From Gammaproteobacteria bacterium (GTDB lineage Bacteria > Pseudomonadota > Gammaproteobacteria > GRL18), in NCBI GenBank assembly GCA_016744995.1, contig JADGDG010000025.1:1-58346 (forward strand): DNA of 58,346 nt. The letters are read 5' to 3'. Under the pieces are notes generated by a model. It did no database searches. It had not been told where the DNA came from and was given only the letters and a program-made list of their open reading frames with translations. Of the stretch, positions 26,201 to 35,195 are shown piece by piece (the first letter of the stretch is position 1; the number at the start of each line of letters is the position of its first letter). The position numbers were made by a program, and so were the translations under genes.

Positions 26201-28306
26201 ATTTTCATCATTATTAATAAATCGCACAACATGAACATGCTTTTTTTCAATACGGTATAGCACTTCATGTCCTGGAAGGAATAATGCAACAGCCTGCTTG
26301 AGTTGCCTGGGGATTATTCCCTTTTTCGTGCTGACTTTGAACAGTTCAAGTGCAGATTTTTTCTCTCCACTACGCTGGAGTGCGCGAATATAGGCTGTTG
26401 TTAGACAAGGATCATTGAGCTCATTGGTCATGGCTTTCTTTAAACACTGTACGATAACATCCCAATGAGAGTCTTTTTTCATTAGTTGATCATCTGCACA
26501 AAAAGCCAGAGCTAATATTTTATAACTGTCATGATTTAAATGTTCAGGACAATGAGTTAATTCTTCATTGCCCTGATTCAGTAATTTTACTGCCCGGGTA
26601 TAATGCCCTGATTGAAGGTAAAGCTCTGCCAGAGCATTTTGTATCCGACTTATTTCTTTATGATCATTACTGTTCTTTACTCTACTCAGAATGGCTTCAA
26701 TTTTTTCCAGAAGCTCAGATTCATCCAGACCTTCTTGTTGCCACTGAAAAAAAGAATGATTGTAAATCGTTTCAAAATGTTGCGGCTCAATATGCAAGGC
26801 ATTATTCCATAGCTGAACTGCTTCATCTGAACGTCCAAGATCCAGTAAAGAAATAGCCTGGTTATTCAGGCTGGATGCCGTACCACTTCCACCTCGTGGT
26901 TGTATTCCAGGATAATCAGTCACTGCTTCATTGTTGTAGATTTCCTGTAGCTTTGCAGCAACCTCCTCCAGATTTACCGGTCTGTCTGTTTCAGACTCCT
27001 GAAAACAATGATTCAATAAGGCAGTCAGTTCAAGGGGAATGGAATCCAGTTCAGGTTCTTCATCCAGCATATTAGTGCTATAAGCTTCCAGTATACCCGG
27101 TGCAACGGCTCCAGCTTCCCAGGAGCAGTAACCCAGAATCATCTCCAGAACACAAACACCCCAGCTCCATAAATCAGTACGACGGGTCAATGATCTTCCT
27201 ACAAGCTGCTCGGGTGAGGCGTACGCAGGAGTCATTCCCATGCCAGCAATTATCATGGTCTGCTTCATGTCCTGATCTGCACCTTCAGCCAGAGATAAAT
27301 CAGCCATAGCACTGGCTTTAGCAAGACCAAAATCAGTCACTTTTATTATGCCATCTGAAGTCACCATAACATTCGCAGGTTTTATATCCTGGTGAATTAA
27401 ACCCTGCTCATGGGCATAATGCAGTCCCCAGGCAAACTGAATGGCAATATCCAGAATTCTGAGTAATACTTGCTGCCCGGTCTTATGGCTATCTTCCGTA
27501 TAAAGTTTTTTACTATTAATAAGCTCTTTCAGATCACCACCATCAACATACTCACTGAAAATTTGCGGCACATTATCAATCCGGCGAACATAGTAACAAT
27601 TCACAATATTGGGGTGTAAATCCAGATTAACCCAGGTTTCAGCTTCTTTTTCAATATTTTCAAAACTAGCAGTAAGTGCTTTTTGTTTAGGTGTTTTCAG
27701 AGCCAGATTAAGGTTCCAGTCCCTATGCCAAACCTGAAACACCTTACCAAATTGACCCTCACCTAATAAAGCCTTAATCTCATACCGCTCAAGTAATACT
27801 TCACCAATTTGCCAGTCATGAACCGATTGTCTGGACTGATTCTGCTCTGATGAAAGGTGTTCTGAGCCTAAGCCTATTGTTTGAGACACTATTGATTTTG
27901 TACGGATTGATTTTTCAGCAATTGAATTTTGAGCATATGAATCAGGCCTCTCAATGGGTATCTGATTAAGCTGCTCTGCTGATGCTAACTGTGTTTCTTG
28001 AGGAGTATGCCTTTTTGAAACAGGTGAGTTAGTTTTGCCTGATACTGAAGAAGCTAACTGTGTCTCCTGTGGTTCATTAGAAATGGGAGCTGATGCTGAA
28101 GGTGGAGGTGCTAACTGAGTCTCCTGCGGCATATTAACCGGAGAAGTTGTTGCTGCCAACTGCGTCTCTTGTGGCTCAGAAACTGTATTATCTACTGCCT
28201 TAAAACGATGATCACACTTTTTACAATGCACAGAACGATTTACATATTCTTCAGGTAAGTTCTGATAAAGAGTCTGGCATTTTGGACAAATGGTATTCAC
28301 TGACAT
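23291..28306 (-). CDS. Transmembrane WD40-repeat Ser/Thr kinase
   Basis: The 1671-residue protein has a zinc ribbon (CPKC...CKKC, 7-31). A linker follows with four PQETQLA motifs (Thr48, 63, 82, 105). The kinase domain is at about 170-455 (LLGEGQFGKVFQV, LALKTPK, LIHQDIKPANVM with Gln in place of the usual Arg of HRD, and VTDFGLAK). TPR-like helices lie near 480-665. Two WD40 propellers lie near 690-980 and 1090-1380 with many RIWD/RVWQ ends. One TM is at about 1442-1460, then a C-terminal domain with IDSWGHDFTYQ and SGGADQQYKTADDLL. The latter resembles the C-terminal half of GspG-like pseudopilins. The tail is Asp/Glu-rich. The AAGG ribosome site touches the ATG at 28306, so the GTG at 28300 may be the real start. 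It heads the kinase-kinase-phosphatase operon. Confidence 0.9.
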   Translation of the reverse strand: MSVNTICPKCQTLYQNLPEEYVNRSVHCKKCDHRFKAVDNTVSEPQETQLAATTSPVNMPQETQLAPPPSASAPISNEPQETQLASSVSGKTNSPVSKRHTPQETQLASAEQLNQIPIERPDSYAQNSIAEKSIRTKSIVSQTIGLGSEHLSSEQNQSRQSVHDWQIGEVLLERYEIKALLGEGQFGKVFQVWHRDWNLNLALKTPKQKALTASFENIEKEAETWVNLDLHPNIVNCYYVRRIDNVPQIFSEYVDGGDLKELINSKKLYTEDSHKTGQQVLLRILDIAIQFAWGLHYAHEQGLIHQDIKPANVMVTSDGIIKVTDFGLAKASAMADLSLAEGADQDMKQTMIIAGMGMTPAYASPEQLVGRSLTRRTDLWSWGVCVLEMILGYCSWEAGAVAPGILEAYSTNMLDEEPELDSIPLELTALLNHCFQESETDRPVNLEEVAAKLQEIYNNEAVTDYPGIQPRGGSGTASSLNNQAISLLDLGRSDEAVQLWNNALHIEPQHFETIYNHSFFQWQQEGLDESELLEKIEAILSRVKNSNDHKEISRIQNALAELYLQSGHYTRAVKLLNQGNEELTHCPEHLNHDSYKILALAFCADDQLMKKDSHWDVIVQCLKKAMTNELNDPCLTTAYIRALQRSGEKKSALELFKVSTKKGIIPRQLKQAVALFLPGHEVLYRIEKKHVHVVRFINNDENILFNQGNLLILWSLKNKEVILEMKGHLGKVTAIAVSSDKRTLFSGSEHGNIRTWDLVTGQLMAVWSAHKESINVLQLTSCGQFLLVAAGDSRIYLWDHKNKSRMHSFYGEGHSSDITTIESSPLTGQLASGGRDNIVRIWDQKSGRGSQILSGHNLAVTCVQWLDELHVLSASLDKTIRLWNVKSGECLQVYKGHHGMINALQADVNQGYILSGSSDGMLRYWDISTGSSYRLSQFSKTIRAIELDESKLFAMITTPLGISLIETRNSFRYHAAYLFSLPESAAEVDELSRKYQKKIAQAKIALKDDVLFAMQEIQSARAIKGYEREHSTFKLWSDLYSIFQKLKLNDAWKHLVLKMHEQRITALDISPLNDKCYSASKDRHVYQWDVNTLKPNKILSQFKQEISAIKVTSDGAGILVACGETIMLMDIQTGKQLSWFSHHKGTVAAMVVTADGRFALSSDEQGHYYLWRLLTGESMADFTDKNNSVITIAVTPDGRFALTGQRNNNTIVRWDMSTGKIVSEFNEHENIVTSIAVTSDGRYFISASADATLRVWQVESSRKKAVRVLTGHTKRINQVVIDYQAKIALSVSDDHSVRIWDILSGQCLYSFENINVNYTTAILSMDGQYAFTGDTSGSITVWCLDWLLKKKTYNNWEPAADIYIENFFSTHKISHETAEAVKELDNTLRILNYAGYGGIDKNDVGLKLVNYAQSHHKTTLPGSKLKRSRSIEKAESNTANKIIYGLLLLVFVFITIAFFGSDEQASENVLSDETEQSNQIIISDEDEQLTIDKMLDIAVLLAKMNEQTIIFNGRVDRNSLKIPLDSSQLKKMLNLQGADLIDSWGHDFTYQGIQSGMLKGRIILRSGGADQQYKTADDLLLNGFPHWNSLQIRKNNKTVVKLLSLKKEISEQENEADIDIADIDIKNKQTIAAEDESISHTQSIDVDVIEDDTTIEVLIEVEATPEIFIGE
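27986..28174 (-). repeat. Four PQETQLA peptide repeats in the kinase linker
   Basis: The identical heptapeptide PQETQLA starts at residues 45, 60, 79 and 102, with unequal spacers (15, 19 and 23 residues apart). The DNA of the copies differs at third codon positions, so the peptide has been kept while the DNA drifted. Each copy contains one Thr followed by Gln-Leu. These are plausible phosphorylation sites and docking sites for the FHA domain of the next gene. Confidence 0.7.
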
Positions 28307-28452
28307 CCTTCAGGTAAAATCAATGATTCATTCCTGAGCTCATCAGAACCATTTAATTAAGCAGTACATCATTCTAATAGTAAATAAGCGTCAATTATTC
28401 AACCTGCATCTAAAAAAACAAAGAAGCAAAGAATTTTTACCAAAAATTACGA

Positions 28453-28458
28453 TATAAT
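28453..28458 (+). promoter_or_regulatory. Possible -10 box of the TauE/SafE gene
   Basis: A TATAAT hexamer lies 21 nt upstream of the ATG at 28480, leaving a leader of about 15 nt. No clear -35 box is seen. The 173-bp divergent region also must hold the promoter of the kinase operon. Confidence 0.3.
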
Positions 28459-28479
28459 AGATTATTTGAAACAAAAAGC

Positions 28480-29214
28480 ATGTTAGAAACCTTATCATAT
28501 CTCCAGTTAATCTCAGCTTTTGCCATACTTATGATAGCATTCATAGTTCGTGGCATCACCGGTTTTGGTTCAGCACTGATCGCCGTTCCATTACTGGCAC
28601 TAATACTGCCGATTAGTGTTGCAGTACCATTTGTGGGACTTTTAGACTATTTGTCAGCACTGACACATGGCTTGAAATTGAGAAGTGAAATCCGCTGGAA
28701 ACAGATATTTCCCCTACTGCCGTTTACATTATCAGGCGTTTTTATAGCACTGTATTTATTTAATACTGTTGATGCACAATTATTAAAGAAAATACTCGGT
28801 GGTTTTATTATTAGCTATGCGCTCTATACAATTTTGACAATTAAGCCTCATACCCACAATAGTAAATTCTGGGCTATTCCTGGCGGCTTCCTGGGCGGTT
28901 TAGTTGGCACATTGTTCGGAACTGGCGGCCCCTTTTATGTGATTTATCTACAACTTCAGGGACTAGGAAAAACTACCTTCCGGGCCACCATTGCCGTAAT
29001 TTTCCTGCTTGACGGCACTACCCGAATTGTTGCTTATTCTATTAATGGCTTTTATACTTTTGAGACTTTAGTTCTTATCGCTGTCAGCTTACCCGTAATA
29101 ACAATTGCTATGTATATTGGCGGCCATATTCATGCCAATATTAGTCACCAGAGTATCCAGAAAGGCATTGGGATCATCTTATTATTCAGTGGTACTGCTC
29201 TTATCTTCAGCTAA
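28480..29214 (+). CDS. TauE/SafE-family membrane carrier
   Basis: The 244-residue protein has about eight transmembrane segments. The two family repeats are visible: GITGFGSALIAVPLLALILP near the start and GGFLGGLVGTLFGTGGPF in the middle. Family members export sulfite, sulfoacetate or related anions across the inner membrane, but specificity cannot be read from sequence. It is transcribed alone, divergent from the kinase operon and convergent with the chemoreceptor gene. No strong ribosome site is seen. Confidence 0.85.
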   Translation: MLETLSYLQLISAFAILMIAFIVRGITGFGSALIAVPLLALILPISVAVPFVGLLDYLSALTHGLKLRSEIRWKQIFPLLPFTLSGVFIALYLFNTVDAQLLKKILGGFIISYALYTILTIKPHTHNSKFWAIPGGFLGGLVGTLFGTGGPFYVIYLQLQGLGKTTFRATIAVIFLLDGTTRIVAYSINGFYTFETLVLIAVSLPVITIAMYIGGHIHANISHQSIQKGIGIILLFSGTALIFS

Positions 29215-29305
29215 ATTAATTTTGCTCCCATCCAGAAAAATATAAAATCGGGTTCAGCAGCCTCCTTAAAGCCGATGAAGAAAATAAGCATCAAAGTTGC
29301 AATAA

Positions 29306-31240
29306 TTAAACTTTAAAACGATTGATGATCTTATTTAATGACTCAACCTGATCCGTTGTATCCTTAAATTGGCTAGTCATTGACTCAATCAATGAGGTGT
29401 TGCTATTACTCAGTTCTTCACAGGAAATAAGATGTGTATCAACTGATTTCACTTTATCATTTATTTTTGTCAAGTGTTCCATATTATCACTAAACAATTG
29501 AGTTGATGAATCTAATATTTCAGAATTACTGCAAATTTGTTCTGATACCGTATTTGATGTTTCCAGTAATTCAGATAAATCTGAAACACCCTCTTTCATG
29601 GCACTATTAATGGTATTAATTTGCCCGATTACATTGGTGACTGTCGTATTAATTTCTTCTAATGACTCTTGTGTTCTGACCGCAAGACTCCTGACCTCAT
29701 CAGCAACCACAGCAAAGCCTCGTCCCTGTTCACCGGCTCGTGCAGCTTCAATAGCCGCATTCAGTGCCAATAAATTAGTTTGATCAGCAATACCTTTTAT
29801 GACTTCAATAACACCATTGACTTTTTCGATATCAGAAGAAAGATCATCCAGTTTATTACTCACCTGTTTTTCTGAATCAGTATTTATCTGAATTTTGTTT
29901 TTAAGTGTCGACATTGAGTTACTTGCCTGACCCATTAACTCATTCGCTTCTTTAATCTTCAGCAGAGTATTATGAATTCCATCAACGGATTGCTGCGTAA
30001 AATCGGCAACCTCGGTCATTTCCTGACTTGATGAAGTTAAGTACTCATTAGTCTGTACTGAACCCTTACCAATCTGCTGAGTCACTGAGTGTAATTCACT
30101 AATATTTTGATTGGTTGTTTGTGTGCTATTTTGTACATCTTTTACAATACTCTGCACAGATTCAATAAATTGATTAAAATAAGTCGCCACATCAGCAATT
30201 TCATCATTGGTGTGAATATTTAATCGCTTACTCAGATCACCATCCCCTTGTGAGACATCGCGAGAAATAGTCTCTAATTGCTTAATTGGCTTAACAACTA
30301 CTTTATTAAGAACAAAAACCAGGAAAAACAAGATGAAGAAATCCAGGCCAATCATAATAAAGACCTGAGTAAACAAGGTGGATTTCGCATTAGAAACAAT
30401 GACACTGACCTTTTCAAGATTTTCCCCAAGCACAGCATAGGCTACAATATTACCTTCAAAATCTTTTATGGGGATACTGGTATAATAATAATTACCTGTT
30501 TTACCTGAAAGAGTCACATCAACTTCTTTTAATTCATCAAAAAAAGCCTGATTCAAATCACTTTTTCTTGATGCAAGGACAAATTCTTTATTTAGTTCAG
30601 GCATATTTTTTAATAAGGTTGCAGTCCTGGTATGCTCTTTTTTCATTAGAATAATCAGACTGATACCTTTCTTTTGGCCATCTCTGATAATTGAATTAAG
30701 TCCCTGCATAAATTCAACACTACCCAGATATTCATTATTATCAATAACAGGTGACAAGCCCCTTAAGACGAGGCCTGCCCGGCCAATTTCAATAGCAGCC
30801 AATGGTTTTTTGGTTTTTTTTACTTCAATAATGGTTTTTCTGAAGCCTTTTAGATCATCACCGTGTTTATCAAGATTCCATAAACGCACAAAACTGACAA
30901 CATCCTTATCATGAATATGAATTTTTATATTTTTGAATTTAGTGTTCTCTTTAAAATCATTGATAAGGTGTTTCAAGCCATTTATGGCAATTGGACGTTG
31001 ATTTTCTTTAAGTGCTGAAACAACAAAAAAATTCCGTGCAATACTAATGACATTAGATATGGCTACATCCTTCTTTGCCTGAAATTTTTGAGTATAAAAA
31101 TCAAGCAGTTTTTCTTTTTCCTGAGCAAGAACATCGCTTTCAATTTTTTCCATCCCGTTCATTGAGGTTACTAAAATGACCACAAACCCAAGAATAAGGA
31201 CAGTAATAAGAGGAATGTGAATTTTTTTACTAATGGTCAT
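29306..31240 (-). CDS. Methyl-accepting chemotaxis protein
   Basis: The 644-residue inner-membrane receptor has TM1 at about 8-28, a periplasmic Cache-like sensor of about 260 residues, TM2 near 290-312, then HAMP ([23 protein letters not shown]) and a signalling domain. The signalling tip contains [20 protein letters not shown] followed by [12 protein letters not shown]. Ribosome site AAGGA is upstream. There is no CheA-docking pentapeptide for CheR at its C-terminus (ends NRFKV). The sensor has a [11 protein letters not shown] region like the double-Cache receptors for small ligands; the ligand is unknown. It is a single gene. Confidence 0.93.
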   Translation of the reverse strand: MTISKKIHIPLITVLILGFVVILVTSMNGMEKIESDVLAQEKEKLLDFYTQKFQAKKDVAISNVISIARNFFVVSALKENQRPIAINGLKHLINDFKENTKFKNIKIHIHDKDVVSFVRLWNLDKHGDDLKGFRKTIIEVKKTKKPLAAIEIGRAGLVLRGLSPVIDNNEYLGSVEFMQGLNSIIRDGQKKGISLIILMKKEHTRTATLLKNMPELNKEFVLASRKSDLNQAFFDELKEVDVTLSGKTGNYYYTSIPIKDFEGNIVAYAVLGENLEKVSVIVSNAKSTLFTQVFIMIGLDFFILFFLVFVLNKVVVKPIKQLETISRDVSQGDGDLSKRLNIHTNDEIADVATYFNQFIESVQSIVKDVQNSTQTTNQNISELHSVTQQIGKGSVQTNEYLTSSSQEMTEVADFTQQSVDGIHNTLLKIKEANELMGQASNSMSTLKNKIQINTDSEKQVSNKLDDLSSDIEKVNGVIEVIKGIADQTNLLALNAAIEAARAGEQGRGFAVVADEVRSLAVRTQESLEEINTTVTNVIGQINTINSAMKEGVSDLSELLETSNTVSEQICSNSEILDSSTQLFSDNMEHLTKINDKVKSVDTHLISCEELSNSNTSLIESMTSQFKDTTDQVESLNKIINRFKV

Positions 31241-31403
31241 AACTACTTTCCTTAAAATTATACTACGATAAAAATTTAATCTGCTATTATTGCTCTTATC
31301 GGCAACCTTTAAAAAAACTTGAGGGGAAGCAATATTTGTAATTTAAGAATAGTACAGATACTTCATTGTTCAAGTTATAGTATTCAATAATACGCAAATA
31401 TTA

Positions 31404-31426
31404 GCTGTTTCAAGGGTAGAAACAGC
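31404..31426 (-). terminator. Hairpin downstream of roxA
   Basis: A perfect 8-bp stem, GCTGTTTC (31404-31411) and GAAACAGC (31419-31426), has a 7-nt loop and lies 72 nt after the roxA stop. No long U run follows on the minus strand, so it is a weak terminator or an mRNA-stabilising hairpin. Confidence 0.4.
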
Positions 31427-31497
31427 GGGAGGGAAGTTAAAAGAATAAAAATAAGAAGCTGGAAATATTTTTACTAAAAAGGTAGAAAATGGTTTTG

Positions 31498-32694
31498 TTA
31501 TATATCTCCAGAATTTGATAAATATAATTTACCTGAGTTATATAAATTGATTAAAAAGTCCTGTTCGTTTTCAGAGGCATTATCTATTAATTGTTCAAGA
31601 TCAAGTACTCGGCTGTCACAAAGTGCATACGCAAATTCATTTGAAACTTGAAAATCCTGACCATCAATAAATAACAAAAATGTCCCTTCATTTGTGTCTT
31701 TTGTGAAAGCAAAACGACTGGATGGATAACGCATGAGTGAAGCATCCTGCTCTTTCATAAGTTGTTTTAGTTGATAGAGATCTTCAACGGGTTGTTCACA
31801 TTGATGCAAATAATCCACTTTAGAATCACTCACATAACAGCCAAACCAACGTGTCAGTTCAGGGCTTTTTGGATCAAGATACTGACTGAATATATGACGG
31901 ATCTCGTCAATGGCCGAAGCTGATATTTCATTGGGGTGAGCTTGTAATTTATTGTATGGCAGCTTAAAAGTTTTATTTATTGACAGGTCATTGGTAATGT
32001 GTGCAATAAAATCATTCACTAAATCGGTATGACTGGTTGCACGAAAACCTATGGAATAACTCATACTTTCACCCAGAGAAACCCCATGGTGAGAGACACC
32101 TGCCGGCAGATACATCATGTCACCAGGCTCAAGTATCCATTCAAATTCAGGCGTGAAATCTTTTTGCAAACGAATGGCAATATCTGGGATCACATTGTCG
32201 TCTGCAACGGGCTGAGTACTGATTTGCCAGCGTCTTTTTCCTTCACCCTGAAGAATAAACACATCATAAAGATCAACATGTGGTCCAACAGACCCTCCAG
32301 GTGTTGCATAACTGCTCATCAGATCATCCAGATGCCACTCTGGAATAAAACGAAACTGATCAGTGATCCATACTAGTTCAGGGACATATTTTTCCAGATC
32401 ATTGACCACCAGAGTCCAGTGAGTCTCTGGCATTTTTTCAAAGATTTCCTCATCCATCGGACCCAGAATTGCCTGCCAGGGATGTTGCCCTCCTTGTTCA
32501 ATAACAATCCTGGAATTAACTTCCTCTTCACAAGACAGCCCTGCCAGTTCATCGGGTGAAATGGGTGCTTCAAAATCTGGAAACGCCTGTTTAATTAAAA
32601 GTGGTTTTTTTTGCCAGTAGTCCTGCAGGAAAGTTTCTACAGACATGCCGCCAAGTGGTATATCATATGTGGCATTAGTTGAAGATTTTGTCAT
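31498..32694 (-). CDS. roxA: 50S ribosomal protein L16 arginine hydroxylase (JmjC, RoxA type)
   Basis: The Fe(II)/2-oxoglutarate oxygenase hydroxylates an Arg of ribosomal protein L16. It starts with PLGGMSVETFLQDYWQKKPL, the RoxA/YcfD entry. The JmjC iron site is GPHVDLYDVFILQGEGKRRW (His, Asp) plus the later His in LPAGVSHHGVS. The 398-residue length is close to the family. The C-terminal winged-helix part is present. It follows gdh by 47 nt and may be co-transcribed with it. Confidence 0.9.
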   Translation of the reverse strand: MTKSSTNATYDIPLGGMSVETFLQDYWQKKPLLIKQAFPDFEAPISPDELAGLSCEEEVNSRIVIEQGGQHPWQAILGPMDEEIFEKMPETHWTLVVNDLEKYVPELVWITDQFRFIPEWHLDDLMSSYATPGGSVGPHVDLYDVFILQGEGKRRWQISTQPVADDNVIPDIAIRLQKDFTPEFEWILEPGDMMYLPAGVSHHGVSLGESMSYSIGFRATSHTDLVNDFIAHITNDLSINKTFKLPYNKLQAHPNEISASAIDEIRHIFSQYLDPKSPELTRWFGCYVSDSKVDYLHQCEQPVEDLYQLKQLMKEQDASLMRYPSSRFAFTKDTNEGTFLLFIDGQDFQVSNEFAYALCDSRVLDLEQLIDNASENEQDFLINLYNSGKLYLSNSGDI

Positions 32695-32741
32695 AATTCG
32701 TTTTATTACATCCTGGAAGCCTGTTCTGAAAGATAAAGCGC

Positions 32742-34163
32742 TTAATAAACACCAACCTCAAGATAAGAACGGGAAATCTTTTCAATTGAGGCTACATAAG
32801 CAGCCGTTCGTAAATCAGAGATATTTTCATAATTGTCACGTGTTGCACGGATCTCCTGATAGGCCAGGCGCATGGTATCATCAAGTCCGGAACGAACAAG
32901 ATCCAATTCATCAGCTCCCCTGCTGATACTACTTCGAATTTTGTCAGAAACAGATTGACCGGTTGCTGCTTCTAAAACTCTGGTCATTTCAGCACCACGC
33001 ATCTCATCATGGCGACGCTGCATTCGACCGAAACGAATATGAGAAATATTTCGTATCCATTCAAAATATGAAACCGTCACACCACCCGCATTGGCATAGG
33101 CATCCGGCATAACAACAATACCTCTTTTATTTAAAATTTCATCGGCACCGAAAGTAATCGGACCATTGGCTGCTTCGACAATTAATTTTGCCTGGATACG
33201 CTCAGCATTTTCCATAGTAATCTGACTTTCTAATGCAGCAGGGATCAAAATATCACAGGGTTTTTCAAGAACTCCCTGTCCATTTTCAATAAATTCTGCA
33301 CAGGGAAAGGTTTCAATCCCACCATGTTCACTAATATGCTGATACAAGTCTTCTATATTAATACCTTCATCATTAATCAAGGCACCATTATGCTCAATCA
33401 CAGCGGTGATCTTAACACCATCTTCTTCTGACAGAAATTTGGCCGCGTGATAGCCTACATTGCCCAAACCTTGAATAATACAGGTTTTGCCGTCCAGTGA
33501 ACCACTCATCTGAGCCAACTTAATATCATCAGAATGACGAAAAAATTCTCTTACAGCATATTGAACTCCTCGTCCCGTTGCTTCAACACGTCCCTGAATA
33601 CCACCATGATGAACCGGTTTGCCGGTAACACAGGCCACATAGTTAATATCATCCGGATTCAAGTGTTTGTAAGTATCTGCCATCCAGGCCATTTCTCTCT
33701 GCCCGGTACCAATATCTGGTGCGGGGACATTCATTGACGGGCTGAAAAATCCTTTTCGGATCAACTCCATAGTGAAGCGACGAGTGATCATTTCCATTTC
33801 ATCACGGGAATACTGGCTGGGGTCAATCAGTAATGCGCCTTTTGAGCCACCAAAAGGCACATCAACAATGGCACATTTATAGGTCATCAATGCTGCCAGA
33901 GCTTCAACTTCATTTTGATCCGCATACGGCGCATAGCGAATACCGCCTTTAGAGGGTAGACGATGAGTACTATGAGTGGCCCGCCAGCCAGTAAACACTT
34001 CAATTTTTCCTCTTATTTTTACCGGGAACTGCACTTGCAGGACAGCATTACAGGATTTAATCGCCTGGGCCACACCTTCGTCAAGCGCCATGACAGACAT
34101 CGCTCTGTCAACCATTAAATTGACACCATCTCTAAAACTGGGTTCATTAAATACTTTAGCCAT
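32742..34163 (-). CDS. Glutamate dehydrogenase (Glu/Leu/Phe/Val family)
   Basis: The 473-residue enzyme interconverts glutamate and 2-oxoglutarate plus ammonia. Substrate and catalytic motifs are STHRLPSKGGIRY, ALMTYKCAIVDVPFGGSKGA and MNVPAPDIGTGQREM. The nucleotide-binding GLGNVGYHAAKFL precedes VEAANGPIT. The ribosome site AGGA lies 8 nt upstream of the start. The cofactor (NAD or NADP) cannot be fixed by eye. The 273 bp upstream to adk hold the divergent promoters; no other gene is seen there. Confidence 0.93.
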   Translation of the reverse strand: MAKVFNEPSFRDGVNLMVDRAMSVMALDEGVAQAIKSCNAVLQVQFPVKIRGKIEVFTGWRATHSTHRLPSKGGIRYAPYADQNEVEALAALMTYKCAIVDVPFGGSKGALLIDPSQYSRDEMEMITRRFTMELIRKGFFSPSMNVPAPDIGTGQREMAWMADTYKHLNPDDINYVACVTGKPVHHGGIQGRVEATGRGVQYAVREFFRHSDDIKLAQMSGSLDGKTCIIQGLGNVGYHAAKFLSEEDGVKITAVIEHNGALINDEGINIEDLYQHISEHGGIETFPCAEFIENGQGVLEKPCDILIPAALESQITMENAERIQAKLIVEAANGPITFGADEILNKRGIVVMPDAYANAGGVTVSYFEWIRNISHIRFGRMQRRHDEMRGAEMTRVLEAATGQSVSDKIRSSISRGADELDLVRSGLDDTMRLAYQEIRATRDNYENISDLRTAAYVASIEKISRSYLEVGVY

Positions 34164-34436
34164 CAGTCCATCCTGTTTTTTGTATTGATAAATTAGTAAA
34201 AATTTTAATGATATAGATCAGCGTTATTCGTTAAGTATAGTGGTAAATTATCAAAATTATGCGCTAAATGTTTATTCGCCGTCAAATGATAAATATTCAG
34301 ATTAATGATATCTGCCTAAATAATAAAATGTCAAATGATAAAAATATTTCCGCGCAATCAAGTTAATGATATGATGGAAAGATAAAAATTTTAGCCAAAC
34401 AACACCATAAATGTACAAACTAAAAAAGGGAACTCA

Positions 34437-35114
34437 ATGAATATATTAATCTTTGGACCAAACGGTAGTGGTAAAGGTACTCAGGGCGCTATTGTGCAGG
34501 AAAAATACAATATTGCTCACATTGAATCAGGCGCAATTTTCCGCAAGAACATCGGCGGCGGCACAGAGCTTGGGATGAAAGCAAAAGAATACATCGATCG
34601 TGGTGATTTAGTACCCGATGACATTACAATCCCGATGATTCTTGACCGTTTAAAAGAAGATGACTGTAAAGACGGCTGGCTGCTTGATGGTTTTCCCCGT
34701 AATAAAGTTCAGGCTGAAACACTCGCTAAAGCTTTGTCAGATGAAAATATCCAATTAGACTATGTAATTGAAATTGTTCTGGATCGCAGCGTAGCAAAAA
34801 TTCGTATTACCGGCCGTCGTCTGTGTGAAAATGATAATAATCATCCAAACCATATCGCTTTTGATGCCATCAAACCCGCTGAAAAAGATGGTGAAATGGT
34901 CTGTCGTGTATGCGGTGGTAAATTATCAGCGCGTGCTGATGATCAGGATGATGTCGCCATTGATAAGCGCCATGATATTTATTATGACGAAAATACAGGC
35001 ACTATGGCTGCGGTTAATTTCTTTAAAGGACTCGGTGGCGACACTAAAGTGATTTCAATTGATGGCAGCCCGTCAATTGGTGAAGTAACAGAAGAAATTA
35101 TGGCTGCTTTGTAA
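34437..35114 (+). CDS. adk: Adenylate kinase, variant LID
   Basis: The 225-residue enzyme balances ATP, ADP and AMP. The P-loop is GPNGSGKGTQ (8-17), the AMP site is SGAIFR and WLLDGFPRN holds the AMP/ATP contacts. The LID (about 125-185) is longer than usual. It carries Cys130, His136 and the pair Cys156-x2-Cys159 (MVCRVCGG), suggesting a zinc-bound LID of unusual spacing. It ends in KRHDIYYDENTGTM, where ordinary adenylate kinases have KRL or similar plus a Tyr. AGGGA precedes the ATG. Alone on the plus strand with its own terminator. A second ordinary adk elsewhere would make this a paralogue. Confidence 0.85.
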   Translation: MNILIFGPNGSGKGTQGAIVQEKYNIAHIESGAIFRKNIGGGTELGMKAKEYIDRGDLVPDDITIPMILDRLKEDDCKDGWLLDGFPRNKVQAETLAKALSDENIQLDYVIEIVLDRSVAKIRITGRRLCENDNNHPNHIAFDAIKPAEKDGEMVCRVCGGKLSARADDQDDVAIDKRHDIYYDENTGTMAAVNFFKGLGGDTKVISIDGSPSIGEVTEEIMAAL

Positions 35115-35160
35115 GTTATTAATTTAGCTCATAGCACTATGTGCTAGCAAAGGCTGTAAC

Positions 35161-35195
35161 AAAAGCCCCTTGCCATTCAGGTCAGGGGCTTTTTT
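35161..35195 (+). terminator. Terminator after adk
   Basis: AAAAGCCCCT (35161-35170) pairs with AGGGGCTTTT (35184-35193) around a 13-nt loop, with six T residues at the end. It is strong in the plus direction and overlaps the stop of the convergent CoA-binding gene. Confidence 0.85.

Noticed and set aside
23394..27309. Many plus-strand open frames opposite the large WD40 kinase gene
   Set aside because: They are shadows of the minus-strand gene, lack ribosome sites, and show no protein features.
21048..28306. Type VI secretion link of the kinase/phosphatase module
   Set aside because: No Tss genes, Hcp, VgrG or PAAR proteins are in the window, and the RHS locus has signal peptides instead of a PAAR domain, so a type VI role is not supported.
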